This document shows, piece after piece, positions 53,083-64,000 of a DNA stretch of 64,000 bases (position 1 is the first letter of the stretch; every line of letters starts with the position of its first letter). The stretch is from Allolobophora icterica. Taxonomy: Eukaryota; Annelida; Clitellata; Crassiclitellata; Lumbricidae. The DNA lies in contig OY744606.1 in assembly GCA_963556255.1 (NCBI GenBank), positions 81,415,927 to 81,479,926 on the forward strand, written 5' to 3'. A program made the position numbers and the translations under genes. The notes beneath the pieces are model-generated. The model did no database searches and was not told the origin of the DNA. It worked only from the letters and a program-made list of their open reading frames with translations.

Positions 53083-55341
53083 CACTTATATAAGGAACTC
53101 TCTACCATGGATGTTCGCAACTCTCCCACCGAGAGATCGTAATAGTAATCGTAATCTCCAAACTTCTAAAGCGCGATTCGAAGGCCAAGCGCAGGGCACT
53201 AGCCTAATCAATTTGAAGGATTATTATTAAAATTATGTAGAAGAAAGTAGCCTATGGTATCTGAAATAGCGTTATGAACAGTGGATCTAATCTAATTATT
53301 TCTCTAGCGCCGTCATTTAATCGATGGTCGTTGGAGAAGCCCGATCGAAATCCTTCGGTAGCCTAACTTAAACTATAACACGATTTTAGGCAGTGCCGGA
53401 TTTAGACTTGGGGAGGATCGCCCTAAGCCAGTGGTTTTCAACCTTTTCGTAGTGACGGAACCTTTCAGAAACTACTCGTTTGCTCACGCCTCACGGAACC
53501 CAGCGCGTTTCACCATCCAATAATGTAGGTTGTAATGTTAACTTGTAAAATTTGCAAATCGCTCTGTAGCTATAGGCTATAGCTATTCCGCCTCTCTGGA
53601 ATAAACTCCAGCCAGAATAACGACAATTAGGTCTATGTGAACCACCCTACGAGTACGAGATCACCAAAACCTCACTTCTTCCATCTCTCCACAGCTCTTT
53701 AACTGAAAACTAAAATGCCGCTCTTTCAGAAATCGTATCCCGATTCCTCTTCCCCGTACCTTCCTCGTCGCTCCAAATCTAAGCACCATCCACCTTTGCC
53801 GTCTACCTGCCTGACCCCTCTGGATCTTGACCTGGAACCGATTGTCATCCTGCCTGCCTATCGATTTTTTGACTGAGCGTAGGGCCTATGTGAATAAGCT
53901 GCTTCTCGCGACTCACCCTTTGTTTGGACGCTGATCAATAGGGTAGTCTAATTGTCTGGGCCTTAGTAGGCTACTTCACTGGAGTGCGGGACGTCCGTAC
54001 AATACAACTGTATCTGATAAAATACGACTGTATTTGATACAATACAATTGAATGGATAGGCTATAATACAACTGTATTTGATACTGCCCTCATTCTGAAA
54101 CGTCCTTCCAGCTGAGCAGAGGCTCAAACCCGTCCTGCCTGCCTTAGGCCTACAGGCTAAGCGTTCCATCCATTCGGCTACCACGTTCATAAAGAAGCTA
54201 AATGCCAAATGCGGACAAGAGGAGTTTCTCCAAAGTAGGGGTTATTTTGCAGACATCCTGCAAGGACGACACCTCAGTTGTCTGCAAGTCAGCAATGGTC
54301 AACAAAAGGCTCGACTGTCTTCACCTTGCTACCTGTTTCTACCCACCTGTCTAACGGTAGGTAGCAACAAAGGTTAGGCTTCTTGAGTTTCAAAGTCTTG
54401 GTCTTGGTCTTCGTCTTGAGGTTCAAGGTCTTGGTCTTGGTCTTGAGGTTCAAGGTCTTGGTCTTGGTCTTGAGGTTCAAAGTCGATCTTGGTCTTGGTC
54501 TTGAGGTTTTTTCAATTGATTTTTTTACTGAGCGTATGTGAATATGCTGCTTCTCGCGGCTCACCCTTTGTTTGGACGCTGATCAGTACAAATAAAATTT
54601 TAAAAAGCCCCCAAGAAATTCAGAATCTGTAGGCCCCCATGCAGCGGATTGTGAGGTTAGAAACGAAAAAAAGTTGAAACAAAAATCATGTCACTGCGCA
54701 GGCGGGTATCGAACCCGGTCCGTACACATCTGGTGAGTGACACGGTGGCAACCAGCCACGCGGCTCATCGCCAATAGGTATGGTTTTCAGAGGTATTTAT
54801 GCAAGAGAAGTTGATAACGTCTTTGTGACGTTATAATGCTGTCGAGCTGGAGGATTCGGTAGGCGGGACTGGATAGTTTGAAAGATTTCAAAGAAGAAAT
54901 TTCATCGTCTGCATTTTATAACTATTTAATTGCTTCTTAAATTTTGATTTTGAAGAACGTATCGAGCTATATTGCGCTCTGTGCCAAGCGTGAAAAAATC
55001 AACCCCCCAAAAGTCCTAAATATGGCGCCCCTAAAAATCAACGTAATCAATATATCAACCAAATTTGTGGTCTCGAATATAATATTTTTTACAAATATGT
55101 TCAAATGACAATTTCACAAAAGCCTCCAAACCCCCCTATCTATTAATATTATATATACACACTTATTAAAACTTTCGATAAAACTTTCATGTACACCAAA
55201 GTACGGTTAGCAGCAACGACCTCTTATAAATATATAACGGTTAGCAGTTGGTTTGCTTACTTACTTCATTATATACTAATCTAATGACTTCTATAGCGCC
55301 CGTTCTCATTACGCAAAAACACCAATCGATGGTCACTTATA

Positions 55342-56204
55342 CAGTCTTGTTGTCCTCGAGACCAAGGTCTTGGTCTCGAGTGCACTCGAGTTCGTTTTTA
55401 AAAGTCTTGGTCTTGGTCTTGGTCTTGAGGTTCAAGGTCTTGGTCTTGGTCTTGAGGTTCAAGGTCTTGGTCTTGGTCTTGAGGTTCAAAGTCTTGGTCT
55501 TGGTCTCGCAAGACCAAGACCAAGACCGGCTGTTAATATGAACAGTCATTTAACAGAACTGAAGAATTCTGTATCAAGCCTGCTTGCATCATACGACCAA
55601 TATCTATGGATGGATACAAGTCATGTTGGTCAGGAAAACCCATTGGCAGCAGCAACAGTTATTCTGTATCAGACGGTATGATAAACCACGGGAAGATTTC
55701 AAAAGGACTCACTATCTGTACATTTACATCCAGTGCTTGAAAAGCTACTCTATGTGTGTCAGCGACTTCAGCACCTGTAGAACGTATTTTTTCACATGGC
55801 GGAATTTTTATGAGGCCCACCAGGCACGTCTTGGTCAGAAAATTCTGAACGAATTGGTTTTTATAAAATACAAAAGGCATTTGGTATAAGAGTTTGCATG
55901 AAGGACTTTTGAATACAAATTCGGATTTCTCTGCAGTTTGCATTTAAAGTTAATTTGCTTGAATAAAATAAAAGACTCATGTTTTCATTAAAATAGCGAA
56001 TATTCCGACTTGACAATTTTTAGAAGTCTTGACCTGATTTCGATTTTTTGGGTCTTGGTCTTGGTCTTGAGGTTCAAGGTCTTGGTCTTGGTCTCGAGGT
56101 TCAAAGTCTTGGTCTTGGTCTCGAGGTTCAAGGTCTTGGTCTTGGTCTTGAGGTTCAAGGTCTTGGTCTTGGTCTTGAGGTTTAAGGTCTTGACAACAAG
56201 ACTG
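55342..56204 (+). mobile_element. hAT element, satellite copy 4
   Basis: 863 bp, flanked by CACTTATA on both sides. Structure and frameshift as in copy 2. Confidence 0.92.
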
Positions 56205-58463
56205 CACTTATATAAGGAACTCTCTACCATGGATGTTCGCAACTCTCCCACCGAGAGATCGTAATAGTAATCGTAATCTCCAAACTTCTAAAGCGCGATT
56301 CGAAGGCCAAGCGCAGGGCACTAGCCTAATCAATTTGAAGGATTATTATTAAAATTATGTAGAAGAAAGTAGCCTATGGTATCTGAAATAGCGTTATGAA
56401 CAGTGGATCTAATCTAATTATTTCTCTAGCGCCGTCATTTAATCGATGGTCGTTGGAGAAGCCCGATCGAAATCCTTCGGTAGCCTAACTTAAACTATAA
56501 CACGATTTTAGGCAGTGCCGGATTTAGACTTGGGGAGGATCGCCCTAAGCCAGTGGTTTTCAACCTTTTCGTAGTGACGGAACCTTTCAGAAACTACTCG
56601 TTTGCTCACGCCTCACGGAACCCAGCGCGTTTCACCATCCAATAATGTAGGTTGTAATGTTAACTTGTAAAATTTGCAAATCGCTCTGTAGCTATAGGCT
56701 ATAGCTATTCCGCCTCTCTGGAATAAACTCCAGCCAGAATAACGACAATTAGGTCTATGTGAACCACCCTACGAGTACGAGATCACCAAAACCTCACTTC
56801 TTCCATCTCTCCACAGCTCTTTAACTGAAAACTAAAATGCCGCTCTTTCAGAAATCGTATCCCGATTCCTCTTCCCCGTACCTTCCTCGTCGCTCCAAAT
56901 CTAAGCACCATCCACCTTTGCCGTCTACCTGCCTGACCCCTCTGGATCTTGACCTGGAACCGATTGTCATCCTGCCTGCCTATCGATTTTTTGACTGAGC
57001 GTAGGGCCTATGTGAATAAGCTGCTTCTCGCGACTCACCCTTTGTTTGGACGCTGATCAATAGGGTAGTCTAATTGTCTGGGCCTTAGTAGGCTACTTCA
57101 CTGGAGTGCGGGACGTCCGTACAATACAACTGTATCTGATAAAATACGACTGTATTTGATACAATACAATTGAATGGATAGGCTATAATACAACTGTATT
57201 TGATACTGCCCTCATTCTGAAACGTCCTTCCAGCTGAGCAGAGGCTCAAACCCGTCCTGCCTGCCTTAGGCCTACAGGCTAAGCGTTCCATCCATTCGGC
57301 TACCACGTTCATAAAGAAGCTAAATGCCAAATGCGGACAAGAGGAGTTTCTCCAAAGTAGGGGTTATTTTGCAGACATCCTGCAAGGACGACACCTCAGT
57401 TGTCTGCAAGTCAGCAATGGTCAACAAAAGGCTCGACTGTCTTCACCTTGCTACCTGTTTCTACCCACCTGTCTAACGGTAGGTAGCAACAAAGGTTAGG
57501 CTTCTTGAGTTTCAAAGTCTTGGTCTTGGTCTTCGTCTTGAGGTTCAAGGTCTTGGTCTTGGTCTTGAGGTTCAAGGTCTTGGTCTTGGTCTTGAGGTTC
57601 AAAGTCGATCTTGGTCTTGGTCTTGAGGTTTTTTCAATTGATTTTTTTACTGAGCGTATGTGAATATGCTGCTTCTCGCGGCTCACCCTTTGTTTGGACG
57701 CTGATCAGTACAAATAAAATTTTAAAAAGCCCCCAAGAAATTCAGAATCTGTAGGCCCCCATGCAGCGGATTGTGAGGTTAGAAACGAAAAAAAGTTGAA
57801 ACAAAAATCATGTCACTGCGCAGGCGGGTATCGAACCCGGTCCGTACACATCTGGTGAGTGACACGGTGGCAACCAGCCACGCGGCTCATAGCCAATAGG
57901 TATGGTTTTCAGAGGTATTTATGCAAGAGAAGTTGATAACGTCTTTGTGACGTTATAATGCTGTCGAGCTGGAGGATTCGGTAGGCGGGACTGGATAGTT
58001 TGAAAGATTTCAAAGAAGAAATTTCATCGTCTGCATTTTATAACTATTTAATTGCTTCTTAAATTTTGATTTTGAAGAACGTATCGAGCTATATTGCGCT
58101 CTGTGCCAAGCGTGAAAAAATCAACCCCCCAAAAGTCCTAAATATGGCGCCCCTAAAAATCAACGTAATCAATATATCAACCAAATTTGTGGTCTCGAAT
58201 ATAATATTTTTTACAAATATGTTCAAATGACAATTTCACAAAAGCCTCCAAACCCCCCTATCTATTAATATTATATATACACACTTATTAAAACTTTCGA
58301 TAAAACTTTCATGTACACCAAAGTACGGTTAGCAGCAACGACCTCTTATAAATATATAACGGTTAGCAGTTGGTTTGCTTACTTACTTCATTATATACTA
58401 ATCTAATGACTTCTATAGCGCCCGTTCTCATTACGCAAAAACACCAATCGATGGTCACTTATA

Positions 58464-59332
58464 CAGTCTTGTTGTCCTCGAGACCAAGGTCTTGGTCTCG
58501 AGTGCACTCGAGTTCGTTTTTAAAAGTCTTGGTCTTGGTCTTGGTCTTGAGGTTCAAGGTCTTGGTCTTGGTCTTGGTCTTGAGGTTCAAGGTCTTGGTC
58601 TTGGTCTTGAGGTTCAAAGTCTTGGTCTTGGTCTCGCAAGACCAAGACCAAGACCGGCTGTTAATATGAACAGTCATTTAACAGAACTGAAGAATTCTGT
58701 ATCAAGCCTGCTTGCATCATACGACCAATATCTATGGATGGATACAAGTCATGTTGGTCAGGAAAACCCATTGGCAGCAGCAACAGTTATTCTGTATCAG
58801 ACGGTATGATAAACCACGGGAAGATTTCAAAAGGACTCACTATCTGTACATTTACATCCAGTGCTTGAAAAGCTACTCTATGTGTGTCAGCGACTTCAGC
58901 ACCTGTAGAACGTATTTTTTCACATGGCGGAATTTTTATGAGGCCCACCAGGCACGTCTTGGTCAGAAAATTCTGAACGAATTGGTTTTTATAAAATACA
59001 AAAGGCATTTGGTATAAGAGTTTGCATGAAGGACTTTTGAATACAAATTCGGATTTCTCTGCAGTTTGCATTTAAAGTTAATTTGCTTGAATAAAATAAA
59101 AGACTCATGTTTTCATTAAAATAGCGAATATTCCGACTTGACAATTTTTAGAAGTCTTGACCTGATTTCGATTTTTTGGGTCTTGGTCTTGGTCTTGAGG
59201 TTCAAGGTCTTGGTCTTGGTCTCGAGGTTCAAAGTCTTGGTCTTGGTCTCGAGGTTCAAGGTCTTGGTCTTGGTCTTGAGGTTCAAGGTCTTGGTCTTGG
59301 TCTTGAGGTTTAAGGTCTTGACAACAAGACTG
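58464..59332 (+). mobile_element. hAT element, satellite copy 5
   Basis: 869 bp, one extra GGTCTT unit in minisatellite A. Flanked by CACTTATA on both sides. Same frameshift. Confidence 0.92.
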
Positions 59333-61591
59333 CACTTATATAAGGAACTCTCTACCATGGATGTTCGCAACTCTCCCACCGAGAGATCGTAATAGTAATC
59401 GTAATCTCCAAACTTCTAAAGCGCGATTCGAAGGCCAAGCGCAGGGCACTAGCCTAATCAATTTGAAGGATTATTATTAAAATTATGTAGAAGAAAGTAG
59501 CCTATGGTATCTGAAATAGCGTTATGAACAGTGGATCTAATCTAATTATTTCTCTAGCGCCGTCATTTAATCGATGGTCGTTGGAGAAGCCCGATCGAAA
59601 TCCTTCGGTAGCCTAACTTAAACTATAACACGATTTTAGGCAGTGCCGGATTTAGACTTGGGGAGGATCGCCCTAAGCCAGTGGTTTTCAACCTTTTCGT
59701 AGTGACGGAACCTTTCAGAAACTACTCGTTTGCTCACGCCTCACGGAACCCAGCGCGTTTCACCATCCAATAATGTAGGTTGTAATGTTAACTTGTAAAA
59801 TTTGCAAATCGCTCTGTAGCTATAGGCTATAGCTATTCCGCCTCTCTGGAATAAACTCCAGCCAGAATAACGACAATTAGGTCTATGTGAACCACCCTAC
59901 GAGTACGAGATCACCAAAACCTCACTTCTTCCATCTCTCCACAGCTCTTTAACTGAAAACTAAAATGCCGCTCTTTCAGAAATCGTATCCCGATTCCTCT
60001 TCCCCGTACCTTCCTCGTCGCTCCAAATCTAAGCACCATCCACCTTTGCCGTCTACCTGCCTGACCCCTCTGGATCTTGACCTGGAACCGATTGTCATCC
60101 TGCCTGCCTATCGATTTTTTGACTGAGCGTAGGGCCTATGTGAATAAGCTGCTTCTCGCGACTCACCCTTTGTTTGGACGCTGATCAATAGGGTAGTCTA
60201 ATTGTCTGGGCCTTAGTAGGCTACTTCACTGGAGTGCGGGACGTCCGTACAATACAACTGTATCTGATAAAATACGACTGTATTTGATACAATACAATTG
60301 AATGGATAGGCTATAATACAACTGTATTTGATACTGCCCTCATTCTGAAACGTCCTTCCAGCTGAGCAGAGGCTCAAACCCGTCCTGCCTGCCTTAGGCC
60401 TACAGGCTAAGCGTTCCATCCATTCGGCTACCACGTTCATAAAGAAGCTAAATGCCAAATGCGGACAAGAGGAGTTTCTCCAAAGTAGGGGTTATTTTGC
60501 AGACATCCTGCAAGGACGACACCTCAGTTGTCTGCAAGTCAGCAATGGTCAACAAAAGGCTCGACTGTCTTCACCTTGCTACCTGTTTCTACCCACCTGT
60601 CTAACGGTAGGTAGCAACAAAGGTTAGGCTTCTTGAGTTTCAAAGTCTTGGTCTTGGTCTTCGTCTTGAGGTTCAAGGTCTTGGTCTTGGTCTTGAGGTT
60701 CAAGGTCTTGGTCTTGGTCTTGAGGTTCAAAGTCGATCTTGGTCTTGGTCTTGAGGTTTTTTCAATTGATTTTTTTACTGAGCGTATGTGAATATGCTGC
60801 TTCTCGCGGCTCACCCTTTGTTTGGACGCTGATCAGTACAAATAAAATTTTAAAAAGCCCCCAAGAAATTCAGAATCTGTAGGCCCCCATGCAGCGGATT
60901 GTGAGGTTAGAAACGAAAAAAAGTTGAAACAAAAATCATGTCACTGCGCAGGCGGGTATCGAACCCGGTCCGTACACATCTGGTGAGTGACACGGTGGCA
61001 ACCAGCCACGCGGCTCATCGCCAATAGGTATGGTTTTCAGAGGTATTTATGCAAGAGAAGTTGATAACGTCTTTGTGACGTTATAATGCTGTCGAGCTGG
61101 AGGATTCGGTAGGCGGGACTGGATAGTTTGAAAGATTTCAAAGAAGAAATTTCATCGTCTGCATTTTATAACTATTTAATTGCTTCTTAAATTTTGATTT
61201 TGAAGAACGTATCGAGCTATATTGCGCTCTGTGCCAAGCGTGAAAAAATCAACCCCCCAAAAGTCCTAAATATGGCGCCCCTAAAAATCAACGTAATCAA
61301 TATATCAACCAAATTTGTGGTCTCGAATATAATATTTTTTACAAATATGTTCAAATGACAATTTCACAAAAGCCTCCAAACCCCCCTATCTATTAATATT
61401 ATATATACACACTTATTAAAACTTTCGATAAAACTTTCATGTACACCAAAGTACGGTTAGCAGCAACGACCTCTTATAAATATATAACGGTTAGCAGTTG
61501 GTTTGCTTACTTACTTCATTATATACTAATCTAATGACTTCTATAGCGCCCGTTCTCATTACGCAAAAACACCAATCGATGGTCACTTATA

Positions 61592-62454
61592 CAGTCTTGT
61601 TGTCCTCGAGACCAAGGTCTTGGTCTCGAGTGCACTCGAGTTCGTTTTTAAAAGTCTTGGTCTTGGTCTTGGTCTTGAGGTTCAAGGTCTTGGTCTTGGT
61701 CTTGAGGTTCAAGGTCTTGGTCTTGGTCTTGAGGTTCAAAGTCTTGGTCTTGGTCTCGCAAGACCAAGACCAAGACCGGCTGTTAATATGAACAGTCATT
61801 TAACAGAACTGAAGAATTCTGTATCAAGCCTGCTTGCATCATACGACCAATATCTATGGATGGATACAAGTCATGTTGGTCAGGAAAACCCATTGGCAGC
61901 AGCAACAGTTATTCTGTATCAGACGGTATGATAAACCACGGGAAGATTTCAAAAGGACTCACTATCTGTACATTTACATCCAGTGCTTGAAAAGCTACTC
62001 TATGTGTGTCAGCGACTTCAGCACCTGTAGAACGTATTTTTTCACATGGCGGAATTTTTATGAGGCCCACCAGGCACGTCTTGGTCAGAAAATTCTGAAC
62101 GAATTGGTTTTTATAAAATACAAAAGGCATTTGGTATAAGAGTTTGCATGAAGGACTTTTGAATACAAATTCGGATTTCTCTGCAGTTTGCATTTAAAGT
62201 TAATTTGCTTGAATAAAATAAAAGACTCATGTTTTCATTAAAATAGCGAATATTCCGACTTGACAATTTTTAGAAGTCTTGACCTGATTTCGATTTTTTG
62301 GGTCTTGGTCTTGGTCTTGAGGTTCAAGGTCTTGGTCTTGGTCTCGAGGTTCAAAGTCTTGGTCTTGGTCTCGAGGTTCAAGGTCTTGGTCTTGGTCTTG
62401 AGGTTCAAGGTCTTGGTCTTGGTCTTGAGGTTTAAGGTCTTGACAACAAGACTG
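61592..62454 (+). mobile_element. hAT element, satellite copy 6
   Basis: 863 bp, flanked by CACTTATA on both sides. Same frameshift. The following spacer continues past the end of the window. Confidence 0.92.
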
Positions 62455-64000
62455 CACTTATATAAGGAACTCTCTACCATGGATGTTCGCAACTCTCCCA
62501 CCGAGAGATCGTAATAGTAATCGTAATCTCCAAACTTCTAAAGCGCGATTCGAAGGCCAAGCGCAGGGCACTAGCCTAATCAATTTGAAGGATTATTATT
62601 AAAATTATGTAGAAGAAAGTAGCCTATGGTATCTGAAATAGCGTTATGAACAGTGGATCTAATCTAATTATTTCTCTAGCGCCGTCATTTAATCGATGGT
62701 CGTTGGAGAAGCCCGATCGAAATCCTTCGGTAGCCTAACTTAAACTATAACACGATTTTAGGCAGTGCCGGATTTAGACTTGGGGAGGATCGCCCTAAGC
62801 CAGTGGTTTTCAACCTTTTCGTAGTGACGGAACCTTTCAGAAACTACTCGTTTGCTCACGCCTCACGGAACCCAGCGCGTTTCACCATCCAATAATGTAG
62901 GTTGTAATGTTAACTTGTAAAATTTGCAAATCGCTCTGTAGCTATAGGCTATAGCTATTCCGCCTCTCTGGAATAAACTCCAGCCAGAATAACGACAATT
63001 AGGTCTATGTGAACCACCCTACGAGTACGAGATCACCAAAACCTCACTTCTTCCATCTCTCCACAGCTCTTTAACTGAAAACTAAAATGCCGCTCTTTCA
63101 GAAATCGTATCCCGATTCCTCTTCCCCGTACCTTCCTCGTCGCTCCAAATCTAAGCACCATCCACCTTTGCCGTCTACCTGCCTGACCCCTCTGGATCTT
63201 GACCTGGAACCGATTGTCATCCTGCCTGCCTATCGATTTTTTGACTGAGCGTAGGGCCTATGTGAATAAGCTGCTTCTCGCGACTCACCCTTTGTTTGGA
63301 CGCTGATCAATAGGGTAGTCTAATTGTCTGGGCCTTAGTAGGCTACTTCACTGGAGTGCGGGACGTCCGTAGCCTACAATACAACTGTATCTGATAAAAT
63401 ACGACTGTATTTGATACAATACAATTGAATGGATAGGCTATAATACAACTGTATTTGATACTGCCCTCATTCTGAAACGTCCTTCCAGCTGAGCAGAGGC
63501 TCAAACCCGTCCTGCCTGCCTTAGGCCTACAGGCTAAGCGTTCCATCCATTCGGCTACCACGTTCATAAAGAAGCTAAATGCCAAATGCGGACAAGAGGA
63601 GTTTCTCCAAAGTAGGGGTTATTTTGCAGACATCCTGCAAGGACGACACCTCAGTTGTCTGCAAGTCAGCAATGGTCAACAAAAGGCTCGACTGTCTTCA
63701 CCTTGCTACCTGTTTCTACCCACCTGTCTAACGGTAGGTAGCAACAAAGGTTAGGCTTCTTGAGTTTCAAAGTCTTGGTCTTGGTCTTCGTCTTGAGGTT
63801 CAAGGTCTTGGTCTTGGTCTTGAGGTTCAAGGTCTTGGTCTTGGTCTTGAGGTTCAAAGTCGATCTTGGTCTTGGTCTTGAGGTTTTTTCAATTGATTTT
63901 TTTACTGAGCGTATGTGAATATGCTGCTTCTCGCGGCTCACCCTTTGTTTGGACGCTGATCAGTACAAATAAAATTTTAAAAAGCCCCCAAGAAATTCAG

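Larger units (their letters stand above)
46014..64000 (+). repeat. Tandem satellite array, 3.12 kb period, nearly six monomers, continues past the window
   Basis: Corresponding points recur at 49097, 52226, 55342, 58464 and 61592 (steps of 3129, 3116, 3122 and 3128). Each monomer is one hAT element (0.82-0.87 kb) plus a spacer of 2259-2266 bp. Length differences among the internal hAT copies are multiples of 6 bp, from GGTCTT units. The first monomer is the most diverged; the others are nearly identical, indicating recent amplification or homogenisation. No host gene was found inside. The repeated short open frames ([25 protein letters not shown] types) come from the minisatellites. Confidence 0.96.

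Noticed and set aside
46574..63941. Repeated 70-105 codon frames ([23 protein letters not shown] types) in every monomer
   Set aside because: The minisatellite units read open on both strands and in several frames because their lengths are multiples of three. There is no independent evidence of translation. The only protein-like content is the frameshifted hAT C terminus.
46574..64000. CRISPR-like array
   Set aside because: Direct repeats occur, but there are no unique spacers of constant size and the genome is eukaryotic. The period comes from a transposon-bearing satellite.

Overview
This is eukaryotic DNA from an invertebrate animal. The genes are split by GT/AG introns, coding density is low, and most of the window is repeats: hAT, mariner and piggyBac-like elements, a Helentron-like element, CR1/L2-type LINE remnants, tRNA-derived SINEs, microsatellites and a tandem satellite. 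The two recognisable genes are animal families. The species cannot be fixed from sequence alone; a marine lophotrochozoan or similar bilaterian would fit.

Layout. (1) 0.8-11.1 kb, minus strand: nine phase-compatible exons encode two tandem KY/hillarin-type transglutaminase-like modules. Both ends of the gene are missing: the 3' end runs off the window and no 5' first exon was found. Its introns hold tandem repeats, a mariner remnant, a SINE and a Helentron-like element. (2) 11.1-31.4 kb: about 20 kb with no convincing host gene. It contains a TTAA-flanked MITE, a duplicated 1.8-2.0 kb block, a 36-bp minisatellite, a 4.2 kb palindrome around a broken LINE with a second LINE fragment nested in it, two nested hAT elements each with an 8-bp target duplication, and a 362-bp MITE with perfect 33-bp inverted ends. 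(3) 31.5-45.8 kb, plus strand: a complete heat shock transcription factor gene. Thirteen exons sum to 1587 nt (528 aa), with an intact DNA-binding domain, trimerisation heptads, HR-C region and acidic C terminus. Three tiny in-frame exons near the C terminus look like duplicates of one another. (4) 46.0-64.0 kb and beyond: a tandem array with a 3.12 kb period. Each monomer is a 0.82-0.87 kb hAT element with a frameshifted transposase C terminus and internal minisatellites, plus a 2.26 kb spacer carrying two tRNA-like heads and a third minisatellite. Internal hAT copies have the same 8-bp sequence on both sides; the first copy does not. The array therefore begins exactly at a hAT end.

The two genes are divergently oriented about 20 kb apart with no sign of co-regulation. 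HSF is a nuclear stress-response regulator. The KY-like protein is probably a cytoskeletal or scaffold protein, and both of its modules lack the family's catalytic cysteine. Most of what is unusual here is in the mobile elements, above all the hAT-bounded satellite.
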